NCBI RefSeq assembly: GCF_963678635.1
Contig: NC_087065.1
Location: 18,301,623 to 18,365,622 of the forward strand
Direction of reading: 5' to 3'
DNA from: Symsagittifera roscoffensis
Taxonomy: Eukaryota > Xenacoelomorpha > Acoela > Convolutidae
Length of the DNA stretch: 64,000 bases
The notes under the pieces were generated by a model that was given only the letters and a program-made list of their open reading frames with translations, ran no database searches and was not told the origin of the DNA. A program made the position numbers and the translations under genes. This document shows positions 12,441 to 23,530 of the stretch, in pieces; the stretch's first letter is position 1, and each line of letters opens with the position of its first letter.

Positions 12441-13133
12441 TCAAAGATGTTTGGTAATGGGGTCGATGCTATAACTGAAATTATCAAGATCAATCTTCCG
12501 ATTGATTTCATTCAGTATTTTCTCGATTTCGTCAGATTCACCTTTCGTTATTTTAGTATCTGTTACCTTGTTGAAATGAGTGGAAACGATATTTCTGTCA
12601 ATGCAACTCTCCTTTGCAGAATCTGACTCGTTATCGGGAGTTCCGTACAATTCAGAGTCTTCTTCTTCTTTTGCTCCTTCTTCTCGTTTCAGTTTTTGCG
12701 CTGGCCGTTGTCTTTCTTTGTCTGCAACAGTCCTTCTGATTCTGCGCCTTCTAATCCTTCTTGAGCTGCAACTTGTTGACGGTTTCTTGGGGGACGTTAA
12801 AGGGAAATTTGTTGAACCTCTGCTTCTTTGCTTCTGCTGAGCTTGTTCCGTATTCGTTGACTGAACCGCGACTTTGGCATACTTGTTCCTAACCAACTGT
12901 TCGTCAAGCTTGAGTGACCACAAAATCAGTATAAAAGCAGGTTTGCAAAGTTTTTTAGTTTGTTGTTGTTTATCATACAAAAAAACTGATGCTTTGAGAC
13001 CGGTTGAAACTTTATCAACGTGAAGTTCTTCTTTATCTTTATTTATTTTGACTCTCTCTGACTTTTTAATAACTTGAAGAATTTTTTTCGCTCGCTCAAG
13101 TTTGTTTTTGTCCATGAGTTGTAATTTTAACAT
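12441..13133 (-). CDS. Charged Polinton-associated ORF of unknown function
   Basis: A 230-codon open frame. The N-terminal ~95 residues are Lys/Glu-rich and partly helical (NKLERAKKILQVIKKSERVK; later VSTGLKASVFLYDKQQQTKK). A Ser/Arg-rich middle carries RRIRRRRIRR, a likely nucleic-acid-binding or nuclear-localisation stretch, followed by an acidic segment (KEEEDSELYGTPDNESDSAK). It lies on the same strand as the capsid genes, between the small ORF pair and the minor capsid fragment. I cannot name the family; proteins of this charge pattern occur in other Polintons. The frame is intact, but the surrounding decay suggests the element is dead. Confidence 0.5.
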   Translation of the reverse strand: MLKLQLMDKNKLERAKKILQVIKKSERVKINKDKEELHVDKVSTGLKASVFLYDKQQQTKKLCKPAFILILWSLKLDEQLVRNKYAKVAVQSTNTEQAQQKQRSRGSTNFPLTSPKKPSTSCSSRRIRRRRIRRTVADKERQRPAQKLKREEGAKEEEDSELYGTPDNESDSAKESCIDRNIVSTHFNKVTDTKITKGESDEIEKILNEINRKIDLDNFSYSIDPITKHL

Positions 13134-13223
13134 ATTACGTTCAGTGGATGAAGCGTCCTTAAGCTCAGCATTTCTTTGCAGTCCATTTCCCTCATCTTCA
13201 GTGAGAAGGAGAGCTTGTTCTTT

Positions 13224-13463
13224 TTAATTGTTTTCTGCTGTGGCATTGATAAGTGTTTCGGGGGTTGGTATGACTGGAGGATTAGTTGTTGTGGGATTTA
13301 GGGGTCTTAAATGAATCAAGTACGATAGTTGCGGTTTCTTATGTTTAATGGAGTTTTCAAGGAAAGTTTGTGCTGCATTGGATTGTTCTCTAATATAAAT
13401 ATGCTTGGGAATCAAAACAAACTCTCGTGCTGTAATTTCTATGCTGTTAAAAACTAGAAGCAA
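13224..13463 (-). CDS. Small Polinton-type ORF, second of a pair
   Basis: A 79-codon open frame. Its core reads as a stretch beginning ITAREFVLIPKHIYIREQ followed by a Pro/Thr-rich tail. A short protein with a FVLIP-type motif placed directly after another small ORF is a common pair in Polintons, and the present arrangement (35 bp apart, same strand, at the upstream edge of the structural genes) fits. The function of this pair is unknown. The start codon shown is not certain; the true start may lie within the first ten codons. Confidence 0.4.
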   Translation of the reverse strand: MLLVFNSIEITAREFVLIPKHIYIREQSNAAQTFLENSIKHKKPQLSYLIHLRPLNPTTTNPPVIPTPETLINATAENN

Positions 13464-13498
13464 AATAAAGCAAGAGCCTGATTAGATAAAGTCCCTGT

Positions 13499-13744
13499 TT
13501 ACTCAATAGAACAGCTTATATTTTTTTCCACACTCGTTTTTGGATTGATAAAATTCTTATATTTTTCTTCGAATTTATTAAGATTTGGAATACTAACAGG
13601 CACATTACGGTTGACAAAATTGAGAAAGCATTCGCAAACGACTGATATGAATTGAGTATTTGATGATTTTCTAATAAAGCTCCATAGTTGACTAGGATTC
13701 AATTGTACCATGTGCTGCAGAAAAGATAATTTTCTCGCGTTCAT
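13499..13744 (-). CDS. Small Polinton-type ORF, first of a pair
   Basis: An 81-codon open frame starting MNARKLSFLQHMVQLNPSQL, with repeated hydrophobic-basic spacing over the first 60 residues and no membrane segment. Size, position and the following FVLIP-containing ORF match the small ORF pair seen upstream of Polinton capsid genes. No enzymatic motif is visible, and the assignment is by context. No further Polinton gene was recognised to the right of this point. Confidence 0.4.
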   Translation of the reverse strand: MNARKLSFLQHMVQLNPSQLWSFIRKSSNTQFISVVCECFLNFVNRNVPVSIPNLNKFEEKYKNFINPKTSVEKNISCSIE

Positions 13745-14754
13745 TTGTGATGGGTGTCACCTCTGCCTTATGTGTTGGTAAATATAAAACTGCGGGGCCA
13801 GGAGGTATTATGTCTGAACGGTATCTAAGAAAGTGTGATGTTCGGGAATATAAATCTATAAGTAGATGTCCGAAGGTGTCCTTTGTAGCTAGTACATATG
13901 AGTTTAGTAAAAAAAATTGGTTAAATTAAGTTGCCTGCTTAGATAATCAAGTTCCCCGCCCCCCCTCTCTCTATATCTCTGACTATCTACCTATCTCAAC
14001 GGTTTCTTATTGAGGAAGAAAGAGCAACATGTGAAACTTATTATTTATTTATTTCTGAACAATAAAAAATCTCGTATCGAGTATAACCAGTATAAACATT
14101 AGTAGTATCAGTGTCATTGTCATACATTTCCACATTTCCTCATAATTGGCCGGGACATTTTTAGTTTTCACATGATATATGATTTTCTTTTACTAATTTC
14201 TGAACTTCTTCAGGTAAATCACTGCTGCTGAGAACCCATTTGAACTCCGGGCTGACGTTTGGCTACTGAGACTAGCTTGGGAAGATAAACTCCTCGTTTG
14301 CTGGCTAACATTTTAATTTTTCTTGGTTAAAATCCTCAGTGTGTCAATTTGCTATTACACTCATTTCAACTATTTTATAATTCAACATTTGAAAAAAAGA
14401 AGATTGTTAGTGACGACGGTTATTGAGAATGAACATGCATTTCAATTCCATTACGCATGCTTAGAGTGACGGTAGATATTTTTTCAACGAAAATTTCTCA
14501 GGATCCAAAAAAAAATTTTTCGCCAGGGAACCAGCCTTTTGCGATTATGTTCGGTAAATTCGTAGTTGGGAGGCCGAAAAAAATTTTGGATCCTAAAATT
14601 AGGATTCTAGCACTTTTTCGCTGATAGTGGGCAAAGCGCTGAGAAAATTGCAAAATCCTTAGCTTTGGATCCGAGTAGCCAAAAGTAAAGATCTTAGGCG
14701 CCCACGAGAAGCCTCTCCCCTCAAATAGCCCCGCCCCCTAAGGATCCCGGGTCG
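13745..14754. other. Non-coding stretch with a CT-rich microsatellite
   Basis: About 1 kb without a recognised gene. It contains a pyrimidine-rich simple repeat near 13,955-14,000 (C-run, then CTCTCTCTATATCTCT and CTATCTACCTATCT). Two similar 'ggatccaaaa.aaaattttt' type segments of opposite polarity lie near 14,500 and 14,580. A short + strand open frame at 13,747-13,929 has no recognisable features. Confidence 0.5.
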
Positions 14755-14930
14755 AAATCCCGCTCAAAAATTGTTCAAGATATGAGCGGTTCGAGCGGTT
14801 TTCCAGCAAGATTTGAGCGGTTTGAGCTGTTTGGGCGGTTTGGGCGGTTTTTTTGGAAAAACCGCTCAAGCTACTCAAATCTTGGTTAAAAAACCGCTCA
14901 AAAACCGCTCATTTCTAGCGGTGATTTTTG
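14755..14930. repeat. GAGCGGTTT-rich foldback (inverted repeat)
   Basis: The left half carries repeated GAGCGGTTT/GGGCGGTTT words and the right half carries their complements (AACCGCTCAA). The hairpin AAGATTTGAG ... CTCAAATCTT (about 14,808 and 14,874) has perfectly matching 10-bp ends. The region also contains several direct copies of the word on each side, so it is both a short tandem repeat and a palindrome. It could be a MITE-like foldback element or a hairpin-forming repeat; no target-site duplication was identified. Confidence 0.6.
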
Positions 14931-17284
14931 TGAAATCACAAATCTTGCTTCAAATTAGGTGAAAAATCTCGACGACTCGACGATACTACTGGTTTTGAAT
15001 GAAAAAAAGATTCTCTCTATGACAATGTGATTTCCAAACTAATAATTGTTGATATTCAAAGCGCGATATTGTTCGTTTTGTTAAACTAATTGCGAAAAAA
15101 CAGGCATAAAAATAAGAACAAAACATTCATTCGTCTTCAATGAACGATGTCCTTCTGAAGTAGACTCAAAATTGAAGCCTAAAAGCAAAGAAAGCAGAAG
15201 GGTTCTAAATTGTTCTCAAACTCTGGTTTTAAAGAACAGTTTCTTCAGTTCTATCTGGAAAAAAGTTACAACAACAAACTGGAGAAGCTTGTGGAGGCCG
15301 TCCCGGATAAACAAACAAAAACTGCAGTGATGGCAGTTGTCAATGAAGTCAGAGAAAATCAATGGAAACAGGTAGTAAATTTGGAAAGTTGTGGAAGTTG
15401 TCGCAGTTAGAGGCATGATTAACGGAACAAGAAAGGTTCGAACAATAACCCGCCTTTTGATGCTTTTGAAAAACTACCTTGCTGGCAAACGTTTGACTTT
15501 CCTCTAGATTGTGAAGTAAATGAAGTAGATTTGAAAACTTTTCATTCTTTTGCCACGTCCAGAGGCCCTTGAACAAGTTATATTACCCTCGATGATTGTC
15601 AAGTTCTTATCCAATTTGCTCATAAGTACCGGGCCTACGGTGCTAGAAAAAGTTCGAATTACATCAAGAGTTTCTCAAATCTTGGATTCAAAAATTCAAA
15701 ACTTTCAGTAAGAATATCTAGTCAATTAAAAAAGTTTTCAAGTGGGCCCAGCAACTTTCACCAATTTTTACAGCAACTTCACCAGTTTTTGCTTTGTACG
15801 TTGAATCTACACATTAAACTGGAAATCACAGCCTCATAAGAAACATGGTGCAATGATGGCACCACGAATGCACACTACTAATTACCAGAATTTGATGAAC
15901 TATTAACTTGTAACAGAGAAACAAGAAGAGAAGAAGCAAGCTGGTTTGTATATCAAATCAGGACTCTTTCAACATAATCTTACTTAAAAGCACAATTAAC
16001 ATTCTCAAACTTGGAGCATGATGATAAACTTCCTAAATAAGTAGTTGTTCATAAGTCTACGCTACAAAACACCAGATTATATCCAATGACAATTTTATTG
16101 ACAACTTCTTGAATCGAACTATCTCGTTACACCTTAAATCCAAACCCCTTCAAGTCTGCGGGTTTTCCAATAATGATGCAATCAAATATCTGAATAACTT
16201 CGCTAAATTGACGGAAATCATGAGCACGCATGAATTAGAAGTTTAAACTCATGACTTAGTAGCCCGAGAAACTGAACACTCATAATTATCCTTTGATTTG
16301 TTTTCGGCAAACTTTGAATGCAATTGTTCTGATGAAAAACCAGATATCAGTCATCATTATTCTGCTCGATAACAATCTGAAGATAAAAACTAAAATGAAC
16401 CAAATCAGTCAGATTTTTACGGTGAGGTAATTGATCAAGTCAAGAAGTCGGTAATTTCAATTGGATATGAACTCTATGTTTTATAAAAAAAATGTGTTTC
16501 TATCAGAGAAAAATTTCAACAGTGAATCTCGACAATGCCTTCATTTTGCTCCAGAAAAAAATAGAAAAAATCATTTTTGTCCAGAAAGACAGCAAGATTG
16601 TATTAAAACTAAAACGAAACTTTGGATAACCATTTCAGAGAACAATTTCTGAGAACAAAAACTCCTGCAGCTAAAAATTCATATTAATTATTTTTCAAAA
16701 AATTCATATTTTGGGCCAAAATTTAAAAACTGAGAGCTCTGAAAAAAAATTGAGTCAAGAAAAGGAAATCACAATTTGCTCAAGATAGTGAAAGAAATCA
16801 AATTAAAGAAAAAACCGGCGAAAAAAATCTTTCAAATGTAGACTAACTGAATTGTTTTTTGGTTAATGTTGAAGCAAACTAGTCAAAGTACACTAGTCTA
16901 AACCAAACTGCTAAAACCTGAAATAAAACCTAAAGAGTATTATTCTTTCAAAAAATTTTGATGCGGAAGTTTTCCACACAGTAATTTTTTTCAAAAATCA
17001 AAAAGTCAGAGAAGTTCTATTCAAATAGTAATTTTCTCATGAAGATGATGAGACCCATTGATATCAGAAATTTTGAGCAGCTTTTTTAACCGATGTTCTG
17101 AAGAAAAAGTATTTTCTGATGTGCTCAGAGTAATTTCATTTTACAAAACGGTTTCTACGTTTGAGCCAAGCTAATATTGACCTATTTTTCTTTTCACAGT
17201 AAAAAACAAAATTTCGATAAATTTATTAAAGCAGGGTTAAAAAAAGTTCTGAACAAATCACATTTTTAAAAGAAAAGGAATTCG
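14931..17284. other. Decayed sequence without recognised genes
   Basis: About 2.3 kb of AT-rich DNA with only short open frames (for example 15,210-15,410 +, 16,461-16,652 +). None shows a recognisable domain. Because a + strand reverse-transcriptase remnant follows at 17,285, the stretch may include degraded upstream parts (endonuclease or ORF1) of that retrotransposon, but I could not identify them. Confidence 0.4.
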
Positions 17285-18769
17285 GTTGTCAGGATGAAAC
17301 TAACACTGTTCATGCTATTATTACAGTAAAGGATTATTTACAAAGAGCACTTGATGGAAAAAAATTACATACTGCTTATTTTAGATCTATCAAATCATTC
17401 GATACAGTAGATAATTAAATCGTACTGAAAAATTGTAAACACTAAAAATGTGTTAGTTGTTAGTCAGAAAGTTCAGCATTCAAGATTAGTGAATACGGAG
17501 TGCCCCAGGGCTCTTTTCCGGGACCACTTTTGCTTCTCATTTATTTACATGACCTACCTAATGTTTGTAAATCTGTTGAAATAACAGCGTTTGAGGACAA
17601 TGCGAACATCTATGGTAGTGATGATTTCGATTAATTTTGTTGTTACTAGGAAAAAAATAATTGGTACACTGATCATAAACTGACTTTGAATGTTGATAAA
17701 ACAGTAAAAAAAGAGCTTCGATAAAGCTCATTTTTACAGTTTGAAAAATGAGCATAAAAATGAGCTTCGATAAAGACTGAAATTTGAGCAATTACATGGC
17801 AGTTCAAAAAGTTTTATAAACCAGGGACCTCAATGAAACTATATAAGGCGTACATTCAAGCTTGCATTCAACCTGGGGTTCTATTATACGGCACAGCTGC
17901 TCAAAAGAAACAAAAAAACTTGAATTGTCACAAAATAGAACACTTAGAAAAAGTTTTATGCTCAAAAGACAAAGTTCTCTTCAAAAAAAATAAAAAATCT
18001 GTTTTGCTGAAGATTTTTTCACGAACTAACAAAAATTTTTTCAAGGTCATTCGGAATGAACTTAATACCGCCCTCTATGATGAGTGTATCTCTCAAAATG
18101 AGTTATGTAATCTTATAAGAGAACCTAGTCAAAACTTTGAAAACGAGAAATCTAAAGACAAATCGAAAGAAAAAACGTTGTTTGTTAGAGTTCGAGTTTT
18201 GTTTAATTGCCTGAGCCGTCTTGATTTTTTGCTTTTGGTTAAAATTATAAATTTCAGGGGCGGATTTAGGGGGGGGGGGGCGGGGGGGGGAGGCGGACGC
18301 CCCCCCCCCTCAGGGATTCGACCCCCTGCCGACCCAAAGGGTCCCCCCTTTGGTACTTTTTAAGAAATCCATTTTTTGCCGACCGACCCTAAAATTTTTC
18401 TAAAGGCGCCATTCGGCGCCAATATATACTAACTTTGAGGGGGAGCGCGCGCCAAAAAAACGCGATTTTTTTCGTCAAAATTTTTCAAAAAGTGCCTAAA
18501 AACGGCTTTTTTGACCTGTTTTTTTTTCAAAAATTTGCCTGCAGCGCAGAAAATTTGGCCAAAACAGGAACCTTTTACTGCTTTAGAAGAGCTCGCAAAA
18601 TCAATTTGGTCGACCTAAAAAAAAAAAAAAAGTCGTCAAATTTTTCGAAAAATTTTTGAAAATCCGCTCCCCCCTCGAAAAAATCCTAGATCCGCCCCTG
18701 ATAAATTTGAATAGTAAAAGGACAAATTCTATGCTCAAGGTAATGATCGATTGGTTTTTTTTTTGGTGA
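17285..18769 (+). pseudogene. Non-LTR retrotransposon reverse transcriptase remnant 1
   Basis: Degenerate RT of a LINE. Recognisable parts: a stretch equivalent to the FLDLSKAFDTVDH motif, here FRSIKSFDTVDN (about 17,380); the GVPQGS...GPLLL block near 17,500 (GVPQGSFPGPLLLLIYLHDL); a decayed catalytic region; NWYTDHKLTLNVDKT near 17,660; and the C-terminal region from 17,833 with AYIQACIQPGVLLYGTA. Several stops and shifts separate these. A hAT MITE (18,255-18,700) sits inside the C-terminal frame. Reading resumes after it in the same phase and stops at 18,767-18,769. Elements of this class copy themselves by target-primed reverse transcription; this copy cannot. Confidence 0.75.
18255..18700. 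mobile_element. hAT-family MITE with 8-bp TSD
   Basis: A 446-bp non-autonomous element. Its ends are CAGGGGCGGATTTAGG and the complement of CAGGGGCGGATCTAGG (15 of 16 match). It is flanked by a perfect 8-bp direct repeat ATAAATTT at 18,247-18,254 and 18,701-18,708, as expected for hAT transposition. The interior has long G and C runs, a GGCGCC palindrome pair and GCGCGCGC, with no coding potential. It interrupts the C-terminal frame of a LINE RT. Related ends and fragments occur near 19,008, 27,387, 28,433 and 54,370. Confidence 0.88.
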
Positions 18770-19007
18770 ATTACATTTTTTTTTCTCAGTTTTGTACGTT
18801 ATTTTCTTGATTCATACAAAAATTTATAATACACAAATGCAGCAATTTAAAATAAGATCTAAGTTTGATTAAGCAGAATTGACTCGTTCAATGGGTCCCC
18901 CTTTGAACTATTTTGGCTTACGGACCCTAAATCAGTGCTTCATCAAATTATAAATAAATCTTTCTATGATTGTAAAATACCGGTGTGAAATTAAACTGTT
19001 AAACTGT
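18770..19007. other. Short intergenic stretch with a MITE fragment
   Basis: No gene seen. A ~45-bp piece at about 18,889-18,935 repeats part of the hAT MITE (the words TGGGTCCCCC, TTTTGGCTTACGGACCCTAAA), close to the next larger copy. Confidence 0.5.
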
Positions 19008-19300
19008 TATGCGGGGGGGATGGCGGTGGCGGTGACGGGTGAACGCCCCTCCTCAGGGATTCTACCCCTTGCTGATCCAATGGGTCCCCCCTGTGAACTA
19101 TTTTGGCTTACGGACCCTAAAATACTTTGGCGCCACTATAAACTAAATTTGAGGGGGGAACGCGCGCAAAAAAAAGCGATTTTTTCTCGGCCAAAATTTC
19201 CCAAAAGGTGCTTAAAACGCCTTTTTGACCTGTTTTTTCAAAACTTGGCCTGCGGCTGCAGGAAAAAAGGTCGACAAAATTTTCTACTTTTTATTTTAAA
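19008..19300. mobile_element. Truncated hAT MITE copy
   Basis: About 290 bp matching the interior of the MITE at 18,255-18,700 in the same orientation: the G-rich start, GACCC/GGGTCCCCC, the GGCGCC region, GCGCGC, the TTTTTGACCTGTTTTTTC segment and TTGGCCTGCGGC. The recognisable 5' terminus is missing, and the 3' part ends near 19,300 without the CCGCCCCTG end. No target-site duplication can be assigned. Confidence 0.7.
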
Positions 19301-20990
19301 TCTTCAACAAATCTCATTATTTAAAAGACATAAAACTAGACATTGTTTCAGAAACTATTCAGTCATGACTTAACTGCTTACTCATATGACTCAAAACCCT
19401 TGGACAACCTACGCAATTTAGACCCCTCAGGTAAAAAACTGATTCTGTATAGATGAAAACTGTTGTTTTATGTCTAAAACCAATCGATTTTTGTCTACAT
19501 ACTGATGGTTGTTTATACAGGTATTTTGTCTGGCTCAAAATATGTATATTACATTTGTAAGGCTGTTTTTACGTTTTAAAATCCTTATTGTGGAAATAAA
19601 TTGCAGCAAAAACCAATTGCTCTATGTTAATTTCTCTTATTTTGCATGGATTTTTTCTCTCAAAAGTGCGCTGAAAAGATTGATCTTGTAAATGACATTT
19701 GAGGAGGTTATGCAAAAAATTACTTGTTTTGCCGCGGGAACCTTTAGATTTCGAAATCATAGAGGAATCTCTGGAAACTTGTAGTTTGCGGTAAACAATT
19801 TTCCTCCAGTGAGTTCAGCTCACTGTAACAATGATAAAAATTTTTCTTTTTTGTTAAATTTGTGAAAAAAATCATTTATTTGAAATTTGAAAGGTCAAAA
19901 ATTAAATGGTTACAACCCCTACAATTTTAGGCATAAAATCAATTTTATGCAGGTTTTTTTTACAGATTATGTACAGATTATCTATAGATTATCTACAGAC
20001 TAAAAAGAGATTATCTACAGGTTTTATTGTATAGAGACTATACACTGACTATATGCAGATTATCTACAGGTTATAAGAAAGTTTTAAAAAGCAGAAAAAT
20101 CAATTATTTTGGCAGAAAAATCCATTTTTTTGGTGAAAAAAAAGATCCTCTCTGTATAGAATCGATTATCTATCGCAAAATAATTTTAGATAAATCGATT
20201 TTATTCCACGTAAGTCAGTAAATTTTTCTGCATAAAATCAACTTTTATTCATTTTCGCCACCGTGGAAAACAATTTACGCTTTGTAACTTTTTTGAGGTT
20301 GCTTTTGCGCAGTAGATTTTGAGTTTTTTGTAGAAAACTATTTTTTTTGTAGATTTTTTTCCACACACTAGTGGTTGCTTATACAAGTATTTCTTGGGTC
20401 GAACTTTGTTTAAAATCTGTATATAAAGCTTTTCAAGGCTTTTTTAGTTTTTAGGTACGTAAAAATTGTCTTTAATTTTGTCCACATACTTTTTTTTGTT
20501 TTTTGAAGAACTCGCATTCTCAATCCAACTTTACAAAACCTCTTGCTCTCTTAGATTTTGAAATCAGAAATTATATTCAAGATGTTTACGTTTTCAAAAA
20601 CAGCTAAATCAACATAGAGTACAGGAATAACTTATGTCTTCATTGCCCAAAATTGTCTAAGACAAGTCAATTAGAGGCTCTTTTTTTGTTTTTCAACAAC
20701 AAAGTTTTGTTTTCAACTTTTGGTTCCTGGTGAAGCTGGCTGTTCATGTTTGTCATTTCTCTTTCAATTTAAGAGCTTTAATATCTACCATTTTGTCATT
20801 TGCTTCGGTCCTCGGATTTTTTATGGCTAAAAGCGCCGGCCATAAGTTTCATTAAAAGAAGTAGTAAAACAGAGCAGAGAAATTTTTGTAAACGTATTAG
20901 GGTAAAGGACGGATGATCTACTTGCCGCCCGAGTGCTCTAATGCCGTTATATTTCTAGTTCCGAATTCTTTGAAAGTGACCCTCTTGTTA
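19301..20990. other. AT-rich region with degenerate ACAGATTATCTAC repeats
   Basis: No recognised gene. Between about 19,960 and 20,080 the word ACAGATTATCTAC and close variants recur six or seven times at irregular spacing. A segment at about 19,493-19,590 is similar to one at about 20,365-20,480 (TACATACTGATGGTTGTTTATACAG against CACACTAGTGGTTGCTTATACAAG, then a shared TTTTTA.GTTTT...), suggesting diverged copies of one non-coding element. Confidence 0.45.
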
Positions 20991-23530
20991 AACTAATTAT
21001 ACTGTCCACATAAACAGATATACAGTATCTTCTTTCAGGGTTTTGCAAAATTGATTGATCTGGCATCTTTTTGGAAGTCAAAATTAACCATAATGGGAGA
21101 CCTTATCTTAAATTTTTTAACCAAATCAGAGAAACAAACTTTAGATACCATTTTATGCCCTTACAGAGTTGAAGTGCTCAATAAGTCGCTTCCTACTCGC
21201 TACTGCGACAACATCATGAGTCTAGTTGTTTACATTATACCTGAAAAAAATTTGCCCTTACTGTCTTCCCAGGTCTTTCTTGCCCAATCTAATGTGACCA
21301 TTTTCCCATTATTGCAATTTTCCGAACACAATTAAATGGAAAACGGTAATCGAAGATAAAATTTGCTTTCGATAAAACGCATTAATGTCAAAAGAGAGGC
21401 CGAGAGGATGTGAACAAACGAAAGTGTCGTTTTTGAACAGAATAAGCTGTCCCAATGATATGCATTTGCAATTCGCAAAAAAAACCCTTAGCTGTATTAT
21501 CGAGATGCACGCTCCAATGAAATAAAATTTTATACGCCATGAAACACCGTTGATTTCCATGGCATCTAAATGGGTGTCAAAACAAACTAAATATCTGAAT
21601 GAGCTTAAAATTCTACGAAATGAAAACAATTTCAATAAAAAGCTATGTCGATGATTTTGAAAAATTTCCAAACAATTAATTGACTCAGCATTGTTTGAAA
21701 AGTCTAAGTGGAACCTTGTCAATAAAATAAGGATCGAAAAAAATCTCAACTAATATAGAATGTCTCAGAAATTGTTTCAGTAAAATCATAGATGAGTCTA
21801 AAAAAATAGCGAACCTGCCCAAGTAATAGTACTTAAACTTGGCAAATTTGTTTTCCCACTAAAATCCCCAACTTTAGCATTATCGCCAACCCGGTAGCGT
21901 TAAAAAGTTCTAATTTTTTCGTTTCGTTACATCATATATAAATGTAAGAAAATTCTTCTTGCATTAAAAAAAAGAAGCCCCTAGGTCCACTATAGCATTA
22001 TCGCCAACCCGGTAGCGTTAAAAAGTTCTAATGTTTTCGTTTCGTTACATCATATATGAATGTAAGAAAGTTCTTCTTGCTTTAAAAAAAAGAGGCCCCT
22101 GGGTCCTTCTTGTTTTCACCTTGGGCACTCAATGATGCCGCTTATAAGCTATCGCAACCAGTTAGTCATTTAATCAATGAAAGCAAAAAACAAATATTTT
22201 TTCACATCAACTTAAATTGGCGAACAAATAAAATGATGCACTGAAGTTCCACTAATTTACAGACCAATATCAATTACTCCAATCAAGTCAAAAGTATTTG
22301 AAAAACTAATAGAAATCATGTTACGGAATATCTTAGTCAAACTTATATTCTTACCCCTACTTAATTCGGTTTCAGTAAAAACGTGTTAAACTATGGATTC
22401 TCTGGTATACTTGACTGAAACAATTCGAGCTAAAGTTGATGAAGATGAGTTTGTAACAACCGCACTACAAGATTCATCGAAAGCCTTTGATCCAGTAGAA
22501 CATCAATTTTTAATTAAATAACTACAAAATAGATGTTTTATGAAGTCCTCACTTGATCTTACAACTAGCTACTTAAATTATGGGTATCAAAAAGTTGTGA
22601 TAACAGGTGTTGAATTCGACTGGATTGTAGTAGGTAGAAGCGTGCCTCAAGGAACCATTCTAGGGCCTCTTCTTTTTAACCTATATGTTAGTGACAAAAA
22701 AAACACCTCAAATTGCCAGCTTATAAAATATGCAGATGATACACTTTTCCTAGAGAGTGAAAAAACCTAGAACTATTCAAAAGAAAAATCGAAAACTCAG
22801 CTAGAAATATACTGAATTTCTTTTGGTTTCACAATCTAAAAATTAACTCGGAAAAAACTGAATTTCGGTAACAAAAAACATCAAAAAAGTTTGAGCTCCA
22901 TATTAATAATCAGCTATTAGAAGAAAAAAACAGAAAGTTTTTAGGTATAGTTATTGACAAAAATCTGACAACAATCAGAGTTTTAAAGCTTTTTATACTG
23001 TCAGAGGATGTTTACCCAACATAAAGAGAACCATGCTTTTCCATGACTTGGTCTTAAGTCATCTACAAAATTCAAAATTCGGCGGTGATCCTTCCGACAA
23101 AAGCTCAAAATTTTATAATAACACTTGAAAAGCAACTAAGTTTGGCCGTCGTAGCTTGCTTTTACAAACGCAAATTTAATACCTCTGCCGAACTTAAGGC
23201 GAATACTGGCATATTACGAATTAGATTTTCTCTTGACTATAGAGTATCAATACTTTGTAAATAAGTCGTTTCTCAGCAGAAACCCGCTTTTAATTCGGAA
23301 AAAGGTCTAACCTTACCAAACTCGGAAAATTTTTACAATCCTCGAACGGAGAAGCTCTTCTGTGCCAAAGGCTCTCACAGTAAGATATTTGATACAACAA
23401 CCTTACATTCAAATACGTAAGCGATATTGATTCTACGAGCAGTACAACAACTAAGATAAGATACAAAAACTTTTTTCTTGATCGATTTAAGAAAGACCCA
23501 GGCCAAGCGACTTATGGTAAAGTAAGTTTG
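20991..23530 (+). pseudogene. Non-LTR retrotransposon remnant 2 (endonuclease plus RT)
   Basis: A longer LINE ruin. 21,051-21,335 carries an endonuclease-like C-terminal block (LTIMGDLILNFL, then FEVLNKS-type VEVLNKSLPTRY). About 21,420-21,740 looks like the linker before the RT (SCIIEMHAP, then basic residues). After a 118-bp tandem repeat the frame resumes at about 22,130 (NDAAYKLSQPVSHLINES). RT motifs follow: YRPISITPIKSKVFEKLIE (22,260), a diverged SKAFD block (22,480), GRSVPQGTILGPLLFNLYVS (22,630) and the catalytic YADDTLF (22,726). The thumb and C-terminal region reach about 23,530. Multiple stops and shifts are present. CR1/Jockey-like affiliation is my guess. Confidence 0.8.
21875..22110. 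repeat. 118-bp tandem duplication inside LINE remnant 2
   Basis: Two copies, 21,875-21,992 and 21,993-22,110, both starting TAGCATTATCGCCAACCCGG and ending near a purine run and CCCCT(A/G)GGTCC. They differ at a handful of positions. They interrupt the LINE between its linker and RT parts. Confidence 0.85.
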
